From an uncultured Clostridia bacterium (lineage in GTDB: Bacteria; Bacillota; Clostridia; Oscillospirales; Acutalibacteraceae), in contig CALGRR010000130.1 of the NCBI GenBank assembly GCA_937880805.1, forward strand, positions 1 to 21,114: a stretch of 21,114 nucleotides of DNA. Direction: 5' to 3'. This document shows, piece after piece, positions 8,101-14,267 of this stretch (within the stretch, counting starts at the first letter, position 1; each line of letters opens with the position of its first letter). The notes beneath the pieces were generated by a model that was given only the letters and a program-made list of their open reading frames with translations, had not been told where the DNA came from and made no database searches. The translations under genes and the position numbers were made by a program.

Positions 8101-11100
8101 AACATCAGTTTCCTATAACGGAACCGAACAGAGTACAACTGTTACCGTTAAGTATGATACAAATACAACACTCACCGCTTCCGTAGACTATGAAATCACA
8201 GGCACAACCTCTGCAACAGAAATCAGCACGGGTGACGGTTATGCTGTTACCGTAACAGGTAAAGGCAACTATATCGGAACGGTTACGAAATATTGGAAAA
8301 TCAACAAAGGTTCTCTCAGCACTCAATTAATACTTGAGGGTTGGAATTATCTTGATACTCCCAACGAACCCTATGTTACAAACAATCCCGAAAATGCTGA
8401 AGTGACATACACTTATTATATTTCCACCGGCAGACGTCCGGTTATGACCGGATCTGCTAACGGTGCAGAAACCGAAGGCGGTGTTCCGAGTTATGCAGGC
8501 ACATATTATATCGGAGCAGTTATTGCCGCAACGGAACATTATAATTCGAAAACAATAAGTCCTGTAGCATTCACAATCGCCCCCAGAGAAGTAAACAATC
8601 CTGATTTTGAAGGCTTGCAGGAAACCTATCTCTACGATAACGGTAACGAAATAAAACCTGACTTTACATTAAAGGACGATAAAGGAAATGTAATTTCCGA
8701 TAGCGAATACACAGTAGTCTACAGTGATAATACAGATGCCGGTGTAGCAACAATTACAATCACCGACAATGCAGGTGGAAACTATAATGTAAGCGGAAGT
8801 ACAAAGTTCACTATCATAACACACCAGCACGATTGGATTTATTCTGCAAATGGTGACACAATAACCGCAACTTGTGCTAACACAGATACAGGCTGCCTCG
8901 ATACAAACGGCGGCACACTCAAAATCTTTGCCCCTGCAGACCTTTATGCAGACGGCATAACCGCAAAAGAAGCAACCATTGAAAACAACCTTGTTGACAC
9001 TTCGGTTGAAGTCAGTGATATTACATATTCAGCCCCTTACGGCTTGCCCCCCAAAGATGCAGGCACTTACACCGCAAGCGTAACAGTCGGCGGTGTAACG
9101 GCAAGCGTTGAGTTTGAATTGGTTAAGAGAAGTGCAGCGGCAGACAACTTTATATACACTGCTCCCGAAAACCTTGTTTATGACGGCACGGCAAAATATG
9201 CAACCGTTGAAGTTTCTCCCGAAATTACGGGTATGGGTGCAATAACCGTTACTTATTATAAAGACGGCGAAGCTGTTGAACCCGTTGACGCAGGTACTTA
9301 TACCGTTAAGGTATCCACGGCGGAGAGCGATAAATATTATGCAATAAATGATGTTGAGCTCGCTTCCTTTACAATCAACGCAAAGGATATTTCCGACGGA
9401 TTTATCATTCTCGGCGATGCTCTCACCTATAACGGCAAAGAGCAGACACAGACCGTTGAAAAGGTTATTCCGACGGGTACAGCTCCCGAAGCAACCTACA
9501 CCGTAAGCGGCAACAAGGCAACAAACGTCGGCGTATATCTGCTCACAGTAACAGGTACGGGCAACTTCACGGGCGAAGCAAATATTGCTTATGAAATTGC
9601 TGTTGATATGAATGGCGTTGATTTTGACCGGTTACACCCTCTGAATGTAAAGGCAACCGATAGAGAAAAGATTGAATATATTTATAATCAGGTTGATAAT
9701 GCGTTCAGAGATTATGCGGATGAAGCAAAGAGAAATGAATGGGATAATCTCAAATCAACTTGTGTTGAATTGATCAAGATGATTGAAAGCGTTGAAAATC
9801 ATATTGAAAGCTTTGAGAATGATTTGGCGAAATATGATATCAACACCGTAACATCAGATGATGATGCTGATCTGGAAAGTTTCCAGAACAGTGTCGGCAA
9901 GTTCTATAATGACTATTATGACAATCTGACAGATGAACAGGAAAAGAAAGTAACCGATATTTTTTGGGCGATTGAAAAACTTGAAATCAGAATCAGCGAT
10001 GTAGCAAAAGAAATCACAAGAATAACAAACGCTGTAAACGGCTATGACGAAGCAACCGTTAAGTACGGCGACTATAAGGATATTTTACAGCTTATTGATG
10101 ATATCGAGGCTCTCACAACGGGCAAAAATATCACCGATTTTGAAAGAGCAGATCTTGAAGAACTTAACGCAAAGGCGAATTTACTTGCTGCGAAAATCAG
10201 AAGCACGGCAGATGAAATCTCAAGAATTACAAGGGCAGTTAATGCTTATAACATTGATACCGTAAAATCAAGCGACAAGGCAGATATTGAAAACCTTATC
10301 GCAAGAATCAGGAAGCTCACCGACGGCGATAACATCACCGCTGACGAAAGAGCAAACCTCAACGAACTTGATTCAACTCTTGATGCTCTCCTTGCAAAGA
10401 TTGATGAAACCGCAGACGAAATCGCAAGACTTGAAGCAGAGGTCGGCAAGTATGACGAAGCAACCGTTAAGTCAAGCGACGAGGCTGACATTGAAAAGCT
10501 CAAAGCAGACATCAAGGCTCTCGCCGACGGTCAGAACATTACCGCAGACGAAAGAGCAAAGCTCGAAAATCTTGATGCAACCGCAGATGATCTCCTTGCA
10601 AAAATCGCAGAAACAACCGCCGAATATGACAGAGTTATCGCTGCTACAAACGGCTATGACGAAGCAACAGTAACAAGTGCAGATAAGGATGCTCTTGTTC
10701 AGCTCAACGATGATATTTACGCTCTCGCTCTTACCGATAACGTAACCGCAGAAGAGCTTGAAAATCTTGAAAATGCTCACAATAAGGTTCTCGGTCTGAT
10801 TGATAAGCTCACAGCTATCAGCGATGAAATCAAGCGTATTATCGAAGCAGTTGACAAGTATGTGTTTGAAAGCGTGAAGTCAAGCGACAAGGCTGATATT
10901 CAGCAGCTTATCGCAGATATTAAGGCTCTCCTTGATACACATAATATCACCGCTGACGAAAGAGCACTCCTTGAAGGTGCAGACGAAACCTGCGACAAGC
11001 TCATCGCAAAAATTGATGAAACTGCTGCAGAAATCAGCCGCATCAACGATGCAACAAACGCTTATGATATTGACACCGTAACAAGTGCAGATAAGGCTGA

Positions 11101-12346
11101 TATTGAAAAGCTCCTTGCCGATATCAAGGCTCTCACAGATGGCGATAACATCACCGATGCAGAAAGAGAACAGCTCAACGGCAACGAAGCATCACTCAAC
11201 GCACTCCTTGATAAAATCGGTGCAACGGCAGATGAAATCGAGAGAATTGAAACTGCCGTAAACGGTTACGACGAAGAATCCGTCAAGTCAACCGACAAGG
11301 CTGACCTTGAACAGCTCAAAGCAGGCATCAAGGTTCTTACCGATGCAACAAACATCACCGAAAATGAAAGAACCAAGCTCGGCGAACTCGATGCAAAGCT
11401 TGATGCACTCATCAAGAAGGTTGATGATACAGCCGCAGAAATCGAAAGAATTGATGAAGCTGTAAACGGCTATGACAAGGAAACAGTAACATCAGACGAT
11501 GTTCCCGAACTCGGCAAGCTCATCGAGGATATAAAGGCTCTCACCGACGGCGATAATCTTACCGATGATGAAAAGGCTGCTCTTGAAGAAACCGACAAGG
11601 CAATAGACGAGCTTGTTGAAAAGCTCACAGAGGTTGCAGAGGAAATCAAGAAGGTTGATGAAGCCGTTAAGTCCTATGACGAAGAAACAGTCAAGTCAAC
11701 CGACAAGGAAGACCTTGCACAGCTCAAAGAAGATGTTCAGTCTCTTATCGACAGCGACAATACCACCGAAAACGAAAAGACCGCCCTTGAAGAAATGATT
11801 AAGAACATCGAAGGTCTTGAAGATAAGATTACCGAAACAGAAGAAAAGCTTGAAGAAATCAAGGATATCGAAAACAACTACAATCCCGAAAATGTTTCAA
11901 GTGACGACAAGACAGCTATTGAAGATAAGATTGCCGAAATCGAATCTGTAAATCCCGATAATCTCACCGACGAGCAGAAGGCTGAATACGAAGAAATCAA
12001 GGCAGGTCTTGAAGCTCTCCTTGAAGAAATCGCAGCAGCAGAAAAGGATGTTGCAGACATCGGCACCCAGCTTGAAATGTTTGACGAAGAAAGAGTAACA
12101 AAGTTCTGGGAAGATGATATTGAAGCTCTCAAAGCAAAGATTGACGAACTCCTTGCAGATGAGAATATGGGTGAAGCAGAAAAAGCAAAGCTCAATGAAT
12201 ACAAGTCTCAGGCTGAAAAGCTCATCAAAATAATCAACGATCCCTGCGAATATTTCTCGCTCCGCTTCTTCTACCTCATCTGGGATTGCCTCACCTGGAA
12301 ATACAACGGCATTCTTTGGCTCTTTAAGCAGATTTTTGCTTTCTGA
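5180..12346 (+). CDS. Giant secreted surface protein: GLUG/beta-helix, MBG domains, 68-residue helical repeats
   Basis: A 2388-residue exported protein, probably an adhesin. A signal peptide (MKKTNKLISILLVLAMLLSV) ends at SAAA, with cleavage near residue 31. Residues about 130-850 hold many GLUG-like repeats (GGIVGY/GGIAG patterns with C-rich turns). An HMHKW module with downstream cysteines at about 864 leads into MBG-type domains (LVYDGTSKDA, SVSYNGTEQS); a second module (HQHDW, about 1215) leads into more (LVYDGTAKYA, LTYNGKEQT). From 1551 to about 2350 come twelve acidic helical repeats of about 68 residues. It ends in a 34-residue aromatic hydrophobic tail with no LPXTG motif. AAAGGAGG precedes the ATG, and a terminator follows. 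Secretion is well supported; the binding target is unknown. Confidence 0.9.
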   Translation: MKKTNKLISILLVLAMLLSVTPLSFITSAAAEITPTEPTLTTDKYDVNGDDTKDAVYEITTASELYWFAGLVNGTLSGVTKNNSANAILMNNITVNENVIVDGALTTDISNLVVWTAIGKSFSSTSQFKGHFDGNNKTISGLYVNDTVTYRGFVGYLGGSVKNLTIADSYLYSTNTSLGAIAGSAASGSSIENCKLTGSIVSGKGSVGGIVGYVAAGVTLTNCYVSESKISGTADKIGGIVGSAGGNNSSNKSYIRLCAVTDSSVTGDYDVGGILGRGGSLSYTYISGCCNYGTDVTATTKNAGGIVGYYAAIYSSFSSAKVSAPTKQGPFYGASGNAYASAYDSTVYGEAINYASSKSYTTTEIESGVAAYYLANSTSSSTNAYSQWGQKIGEDEYPVWNADNNADYIVYREDDPDAEDGYRYYNGDAAADYEPNEDGIYEIADRLDWYKFAKKSKEDPTISGILTDNIDFSAVISDKIGDYRIGEDDAYTGSFDGDGYTVSGLPQMELPLFDTIGSGGELKNLTLSGATVNYISSTPAVGLVENNNGTVSGCAVSDITIIGSTSSAMIGTNRGTVTNCTATNITVAGKSAAAGIVYLNTGTIEKCNVVSGTVKAVHTENYDSHAGGICVRSGAGTIRECSNNADVTSESSSTVIYAAAGIVAAPSDSSGASVQVTKCFNSGDIKGGYAGGISGYDNTSAYANISLCYNEGAIAGGIAGGIAASGSYNASDKILNCYNAGAVNATSKAGGIAGEQGNCIIENCHNYAKIVSSNVGAPIVGYSSGVWPGPDKLINNHAIEGNVEASYVSPYLDTKGAASNFDAITVGSTREEFADGTITAKLNAGNTETVWYQHSEYPILEQRHMHKWEYTLVGTDSIKAKCVNAGCDLDNNDGGSMTIVAPAELVYDGTSKDADCTYNEWKPGKPAIVYNDIDRTNVTGQNIVASVTAGEATASVSYQIQPCEIIASMVTLSKTSVSYNGTEQSTTVTVKYDTNTTLTASVDYEITGTTSATEISTGDGYAVTVTGKGNYIGTVTKYWKINKGSLSTQLILEGWNYLDTPNEPYVTNNPENAEVTYTYYISTGRRPVMTGSANGAETEGGVPSYAGTYYIGAVIAATEHYNSKTISPVAFTIAPREVNNPDFEGLQETYLYDNGNEIKPDFTLKDDKGNVISDSEYTVVYSDNTDAGVATITITDNAGGNYNVSGSTKFTIITHQHDWIYSANGDTITATCANTDTGCLDTNGGTLKIFAPADLYADGITAKEATIENNLVDTSVEVSDITYSAPYGLPPKDAGTYTASVTVGGVTASVEFELVKRSAAADNFIYTAPENLVYDGTAKYATVEVSPEITGMGAITVTYYKDGEAVEPVDAGTYTVKVSTAESDKYYAINDVELASFTINAKDISDGFIILGDALTYNGKEQTQTVEKVIPTGTAPEATYTVSGNKATNVGVYLLTVTGTGNFTGEANIAYEIAVDMNGVDFDRLHPLNVKATDREKIEYIYNQVDNAFRDYADEAKRNEWDNLKSTCVELIKMIESVENHIESFENDLAKYDINTVTSDDDADLESFQNSVGKFYNDYYDNLTDEQEKKVTDIFWAIEKLEIRISDVAKEITRITNAVNGYDEATVKYGDYKDILQLIDDIEALTTGKNITDFERADLEELNAKANLLAAKIRSTADEISRITRAVNAYNIDTVKSSDKADIENLIARIRKLTDGDNITADERANLNELDSTLDALLAKIDETADEIARLEAEVGKYDEATVKSSDEADIEKLKADIKALADGQNITADERAKLENLDATADDLLAKIAETTAEYDRVIAATNGYDEATVTSADKDALVQLNDDIYALALTDNVTAEELENLENAHNKVLGLIDKLTAISDEIKRIIEAVDKYVFESVKSSDKADIQQLIADIKALLDTHNITADERALLEGADETCDKLIAKIDETAAEISRINDATNAYDIDTVTSADKADIEKLLADIKALTDGDNITDAEREQLNGNEASLNALLDKIGATADEIERIETAVNGYDEESVKSTDKADLEQLKAGIKVLTDATNITENERTKLGELDAKLDALIKKVDDTAAEIERIDEAVNGYDKETVTSDDVPELGKLIEDIKALTDGDNLTDDEKAALEETDKAIDELVEKLTEVAEEIKKVDEAVKSYDEETVKSTDKEDLAQLKEDVQSLIDSDNTTENEKTALEEMIKNIEGLEDKITETEEKLEEIKDIENNYNPENVSSDDKTAIEDKIAEIESVNPDNLTDEQKAEYEEIKAGLEALLEEIAAAEKDVADIGTQLEMFDEERVTKFWEDDIEALKAKIDELLADENMGEAEKAKLNEYKSQAEKLIKIINDPCEYFSLRFFYLIWDCLTWKYNGILWLFKQIFAF
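9830..12240 (+). repeat. Twelve in-frame repeats of about 204 bp encoding 68-residue units
   Basis: Each unit starts near [KAG]YDxxTVxSxDKADI and continues through a DGDNITADER-like loop to LDALLAKIDETADEI. Anchors lie at residues 1551 to 2300, giving a mean spacing of 68 residues. Units 3, 4, 7 and 8 are closest to consensus; the first and the last two are most diverged. The pattern suggests helical bundles forming an extended stalk. The DNA similarity between neighbouring units makes copy-number change by recombination plausible. Confidence 0.85.
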
Positions 12347-12378
12347 ACTTAAAAACTAATAACCCCATAAAACCGCCA

Positions 12379-12410
12379 AAGCCGCACGGACGTAAAAATC
12401 CGTGCGGCTT
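12379..12410 (+). terminator. Terminator after the giant surface-protein gene
   Basis: A perfect 10-bp GC-rich stem, GCCGCACGGA (12381-12390) and TCCGTGCGGC (12399-12408), has an 8-nt A-rich loop and lies 34 bp past the stop. The flanking AA/TT extends the stem. The T run after it is weak (TTACTTGTT), so termination may be incomplete. Confidence 0.7.
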
Positions 12411-12604
12411 ACTTGTTGAAACCTCAACTTTATTTAGTGTATGTGTTTTTCACTGATTCTTATCGGTCTGAACCGTGCAGAATCAGCTTTTGACGAATGG
12501 GTTTTGTTTTTATGATACATTGTTGTTCAGAAAGAACTGAAACGGTAAAATGCAATTTTCAATGGTTTGGAGTATGCTTTTATCGGTTGGTTTATATTAT
12601 AACC

Positions 12605-12979
12605 TTAACAATAAATCAACTCGTGCTTAACAATTTCTCTTGCTCTTGCTTCTATGTTATTCATACGGGTAACCCATTCCATTTGGTCATCTGATTTGAG
12701 CTGTTCTGTAATGCCCTCATTGACCTTCATCTGTTCTACCAGCCGAGAGAACAAAGCGGATGCCTGTTCATCAATCTCTGCAAGATGAGTCCACAAGGTG
12801 CCTGTCATAAGCATGATATTGAACTGTACTCGTTTATGATTCGTAAGATAATCTTTGCGTTTAAGTCCCCACACGCCAAGTGGTTTGCTTGCTTCGGCAG
12901 GTAATGTAATATTCGGTATTCTGTAATCGCCAACCATTCTGTATGTGCCGCCGTCCTGTTCAAATGATGATTTATTCAT
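12605..12979 (-). CDS. TnpV-like transposon-encoded protein
   Basis: A 124-residue protein that I recognise as the TnpV family of Tn4451-like elements. Shared features are the YRIPNITLP start, the PLGVWGLKRKDYLTNHK box, the central LMTGTLWTHLAEIDEQA and the C-terminal QMEWVTRMNNIEARAREIV. The biochemical role of TnpV is not known. I chose the second ATG (12979), nine bases after AAGGAG; the first ATG (12985) would be only three bases from that site. It lies 15 bp after the DUF6809-like gene on the same strand, so the two are co-transcribed. It is separated by about 10 kb from TnpW and the recombinase, with the surface-protein cargo between. Confidence 0.82.
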   Translation of the reverse strand: MNKSSFEQDGGTYRMVGDYRIPNITLPAEASKPLGVWGLKRKDYLTNHKRVQFNIMLMTGTLWTHLAEIDEQASALFSRLVEQMKVNEGITEQLKSDDQMEWVTRMNNIEARAREIVKHELIYC

Positions 12980-12994
12980 AACCATATTCTCCTT

Positions 12995-13264
12995 TCAATC
13001 AGTAACAAAAGTATCATATATAAATTTAGCACCAAGCCTGAACCCTGCCATAAAACTGTCAGAGTTGCTTAAACTCAAAAACTCATTGTATGTATTTACA
13101 TAGTCAATGAACATCTCTTTATCTTCATCGGTTAGTTTTGCAGTGAGTTGTTCTTCCTTTTCGGCAAGTGCATTCAATTTCTTGCTTAACTTACCTGATA
13201 GTTCGGGACTCAATTCCTGCGGTTCAATGTTGCCATAATATAATTCTTCAATGATATTTGACAT
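12995..13264 (-). CDS. DUF6809-like small protein
   Basis: An 89-residue acidic helical protein. The start, IIEELYYGNIEPQE, and the end, SFMAGFRLGAKFIYDTF, fit a small family of unknown function (DUF6809, from memory) that is frequent in Firmicute mobile elements. ATG 13264 follows GGAGG by eight bases. It is directly upstream of the TnpV-like gene. A terminator and a second hairpin lie between it and the upstream 45-residue gene, so its own promoter or partial read-through is required. Confidence 0.65.
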   Translation of the reverse strand: MSNIIEELYYGNIEPQELSPELSGKLSKKLNALAEKEEQLTAKLTDEDKEMFIDYVNTYNEFLSLSNSDSFMAGFRLGAKFIYDTFVTD

Positions 13265-13366
13265 AATGTTTTCCTCCGTAGTTGAGGAAATGTGTTACAG
13301 TACGAAAGTCAGAATATGTATAGCCGGAGAACAACTTGTGTTATGATTATCCGTACCATACAGTAT

Positions 13367-13406
13367 AAATCCGAACCTTATGCCAATCGGCGAAGGGTTC
13401 GGATTT
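13367..13406. other. Hairpin upstream of the DUF6809-like gene
   Basis: AAATCCGAACC (13367-13377) and GGTTCGGATTT (13396-13406) form a perfect 11-bp stem around an 18-nt loop. It lies about 100 bp upstream of the minus-strand gene start. The plus side is followed by GTTATTTTT, so it could be a plus-strand terminator, although no plus-strand gene precedes it. A leader structure or a binding site is equally possible. Confidence 0.5.
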
Positions 13407-13434
13407 GTTATTTTTCTGAATGATTTCTGATTGC

Positions 13435-13467
13435 AAAAAATGAGGGTAGCTCTGCGGCTACCCTCAT
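13435..13467 (-). terminator. Terminator of the 45-residue minus-strand gene
   Basis: On the minus strand ATGAGGGTAGC and GCTACCCTCAT pair perfectly over 11 bp around a 6-nt loop and are followed by six T. It lies 27 bp past the stop of the small gene at 13494-13631. Confidence 0.85.
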
Positions 13468-13493
13468 TTCGTTTATTCAGTTTGTTCTGACTT

Positions 13494-13631
13494 TCACTTT
13501 TCAAAGATTGCTTTGCCTTCTTCACTTTCGCAGAAGCTGATTATGTCCGGAAGCAAGGTTCTCACCAATGCATCCATTACGTCTTCCGATATGCCCGAAA
13601 TCATTTCGGACGGCTTATTGTTTTCAGCCAC
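13494..13631 (-). CDS. Small 45-residue protein of unknown function, GTG start
   Basis: A short open frame that starts at GTG 13631 and encodes MAENNKPSEMISGISEDVMD and a further 25 residues, ending ESEEGKAIFEK. It is acidic and probably helical. I believe similar short proteins with a SEDVMDALVRTLLP core occur in Clostridial mobile elements, but I cannot name a family. A consensus promoter upstream and a strong terminator downstream frame it as its own transcript. AAGGAG lies 16 bases before the GTG, which is long; an in-frame ATT six bases earlier is the alternative start. Confidence 0.6.
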   Translation of the reverse strand: MAENNKPSEMISGISEDVMDALVRTLLPDIISFCESEEGKAIFEK

Positions 13632-13705
13632 GGAAATTGGTTTTGTTCTCCTTTCTGAGTTTTGTCAGATAGGAGGTTCCTTATGAAAAATATTTACTCA
13701 TCTAT

Positions 13706-13734
13706 ATTATAGAAAATAATTTAACTTTTGTCAA
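13706..13734 (-). promoter_or_regulatory. Consensus sigma-A promoter, minus strand
   Basis: On the minus strand TTGACA (13729-13734) and TATAAT (13706-13711) are separated by exactly 17 bp, a full match to the vegetative consensus. It points at the 45-residue gene starting at 13631, leaving a leader of roughly 70 nt. Confidence 0.85.
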
Positions 13735-13750
13735 ATTATTTGGTCCTGTC

Positions 13751-13789
13751 ATTTTGCGGAAGTGTTTTGGAAAAATATAACCGCAAAAT
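13751..13789 (+). promoter_or_regulatory. Putative promoter inside an inverted repeat, upstream of the DUF6061-like gene
   Basis: ATTTTGCGG (13751-13759) and CCGCAAAAT (13781-13789) form a perfect 9-bp inverted repeat. The left arm contains a -35-like TTGCGG (13754-13759); 16 bp later TATAAC (13776-13781) serves as -10 and touches the right arm. This arrangement suggests an operator. It would transcribe the gene at 13912 with a leader of about 125 nt. Confidence 0.4.
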
Positions 13790-13911
13790 CGAGGTTACAG
13801 GTCAAACTATACGTACCCCTCGATTACGGCACTTTCAATCCCTTATATATCAACGATTCCAGAGCCTACTTTTCCTACGTTTTTTAAACTATTAAAAGGA
13901 GTTTTTTATTT

Positions 13912-14169
13912 ATGATTAATAACATTATTTCTTGTGAATTTAATATCGATACCGCCTGCGTTGAAGTTAAACTCACCGACGGCTCGATGGTATCAATTGA
14001 CTGCGATGCAGTTGAAAATGAATATGCTCGTAATATGTATGAAGTATCGGAACTCAATTTTCTCATCTACAACGAACCGATAAGTTATGTCAGACTACTG
14101 CTCAGCGGTAAGATGGAAGAGTTTCTGCGAAACAATACAGATTATACTACGTTGTCAGATATGAGATAA
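13912..14169 (+). CDS. DUF6061-like small protein
   Basis: An 85-residue acidic protein with NNIISCEFNIDTACVEVKL, DGSMVSIDCDAVENE and ELNFLIYNEPISYVRLLLSG. It resembles, from memory, a small uncharacterised family (DUF6061) common in Clostridia. The first half looks like beta hairpins and the second half helical. It has no signal peptide or membrane segment. AAAAGGAG lies ten bases before the ATG, and a strong terminator follows, so it is a single-gene unit. It may mark the right flank of the mobile region. Confidence 0.7.
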   Translation: MINNIISCEFNIDTACVEVKLTDGSMVSIDCDAVENEYARNMYEVSELNFLIYNEPISYVRLLLSGKMEEFLRNNTDYTTLSDMR

Positions 14170-14176
14170 AAGTTTG

Positions 14177-14213
14177 GCAGGCAACATCACTTTTGTGGTG
14201 TTGCCTGCTTTTT
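14177..14213 (+). terminator. Terminator of the DUF6061-like gene
   Basis: GCAGGCAACATCAC and GTGGTGTTGCCTGC form a 14-bp stem with one G-U pair and a TTTT loop, followed by five T and then ATATT. It lies eight bases past the stop codon. Confidence 0.92.
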
Positions 14214-14267
14214 ATATTGATATCATTATTTAATATGTCAGCAAGTATCAAATATGATTTAAGTTTG

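Noticed and set aside
12497..12694. 65-codon plus-strand frame after the giant gene
   Set aside because: It overlaps the end of the TnpV-like gene in antisense, has no ribosome site and gives a Cys/Phe/Trp-rich non-family sequence.
13671..13712. Nine-codon plus-strand frame with a strong AGGAGG site
   Set aside because: Too short to support as a gene and it runs antisense across the minus-strand -10 box; possibly a gene-start remnant, but no evidence.
13800..13870. Phage or element attachment site near the CCTTATATATCAACG stretch
   Set aside because: It reminded me of integrase target regions, but no direct repeat of it was found near the left edge and no tyrosine integrase is present.
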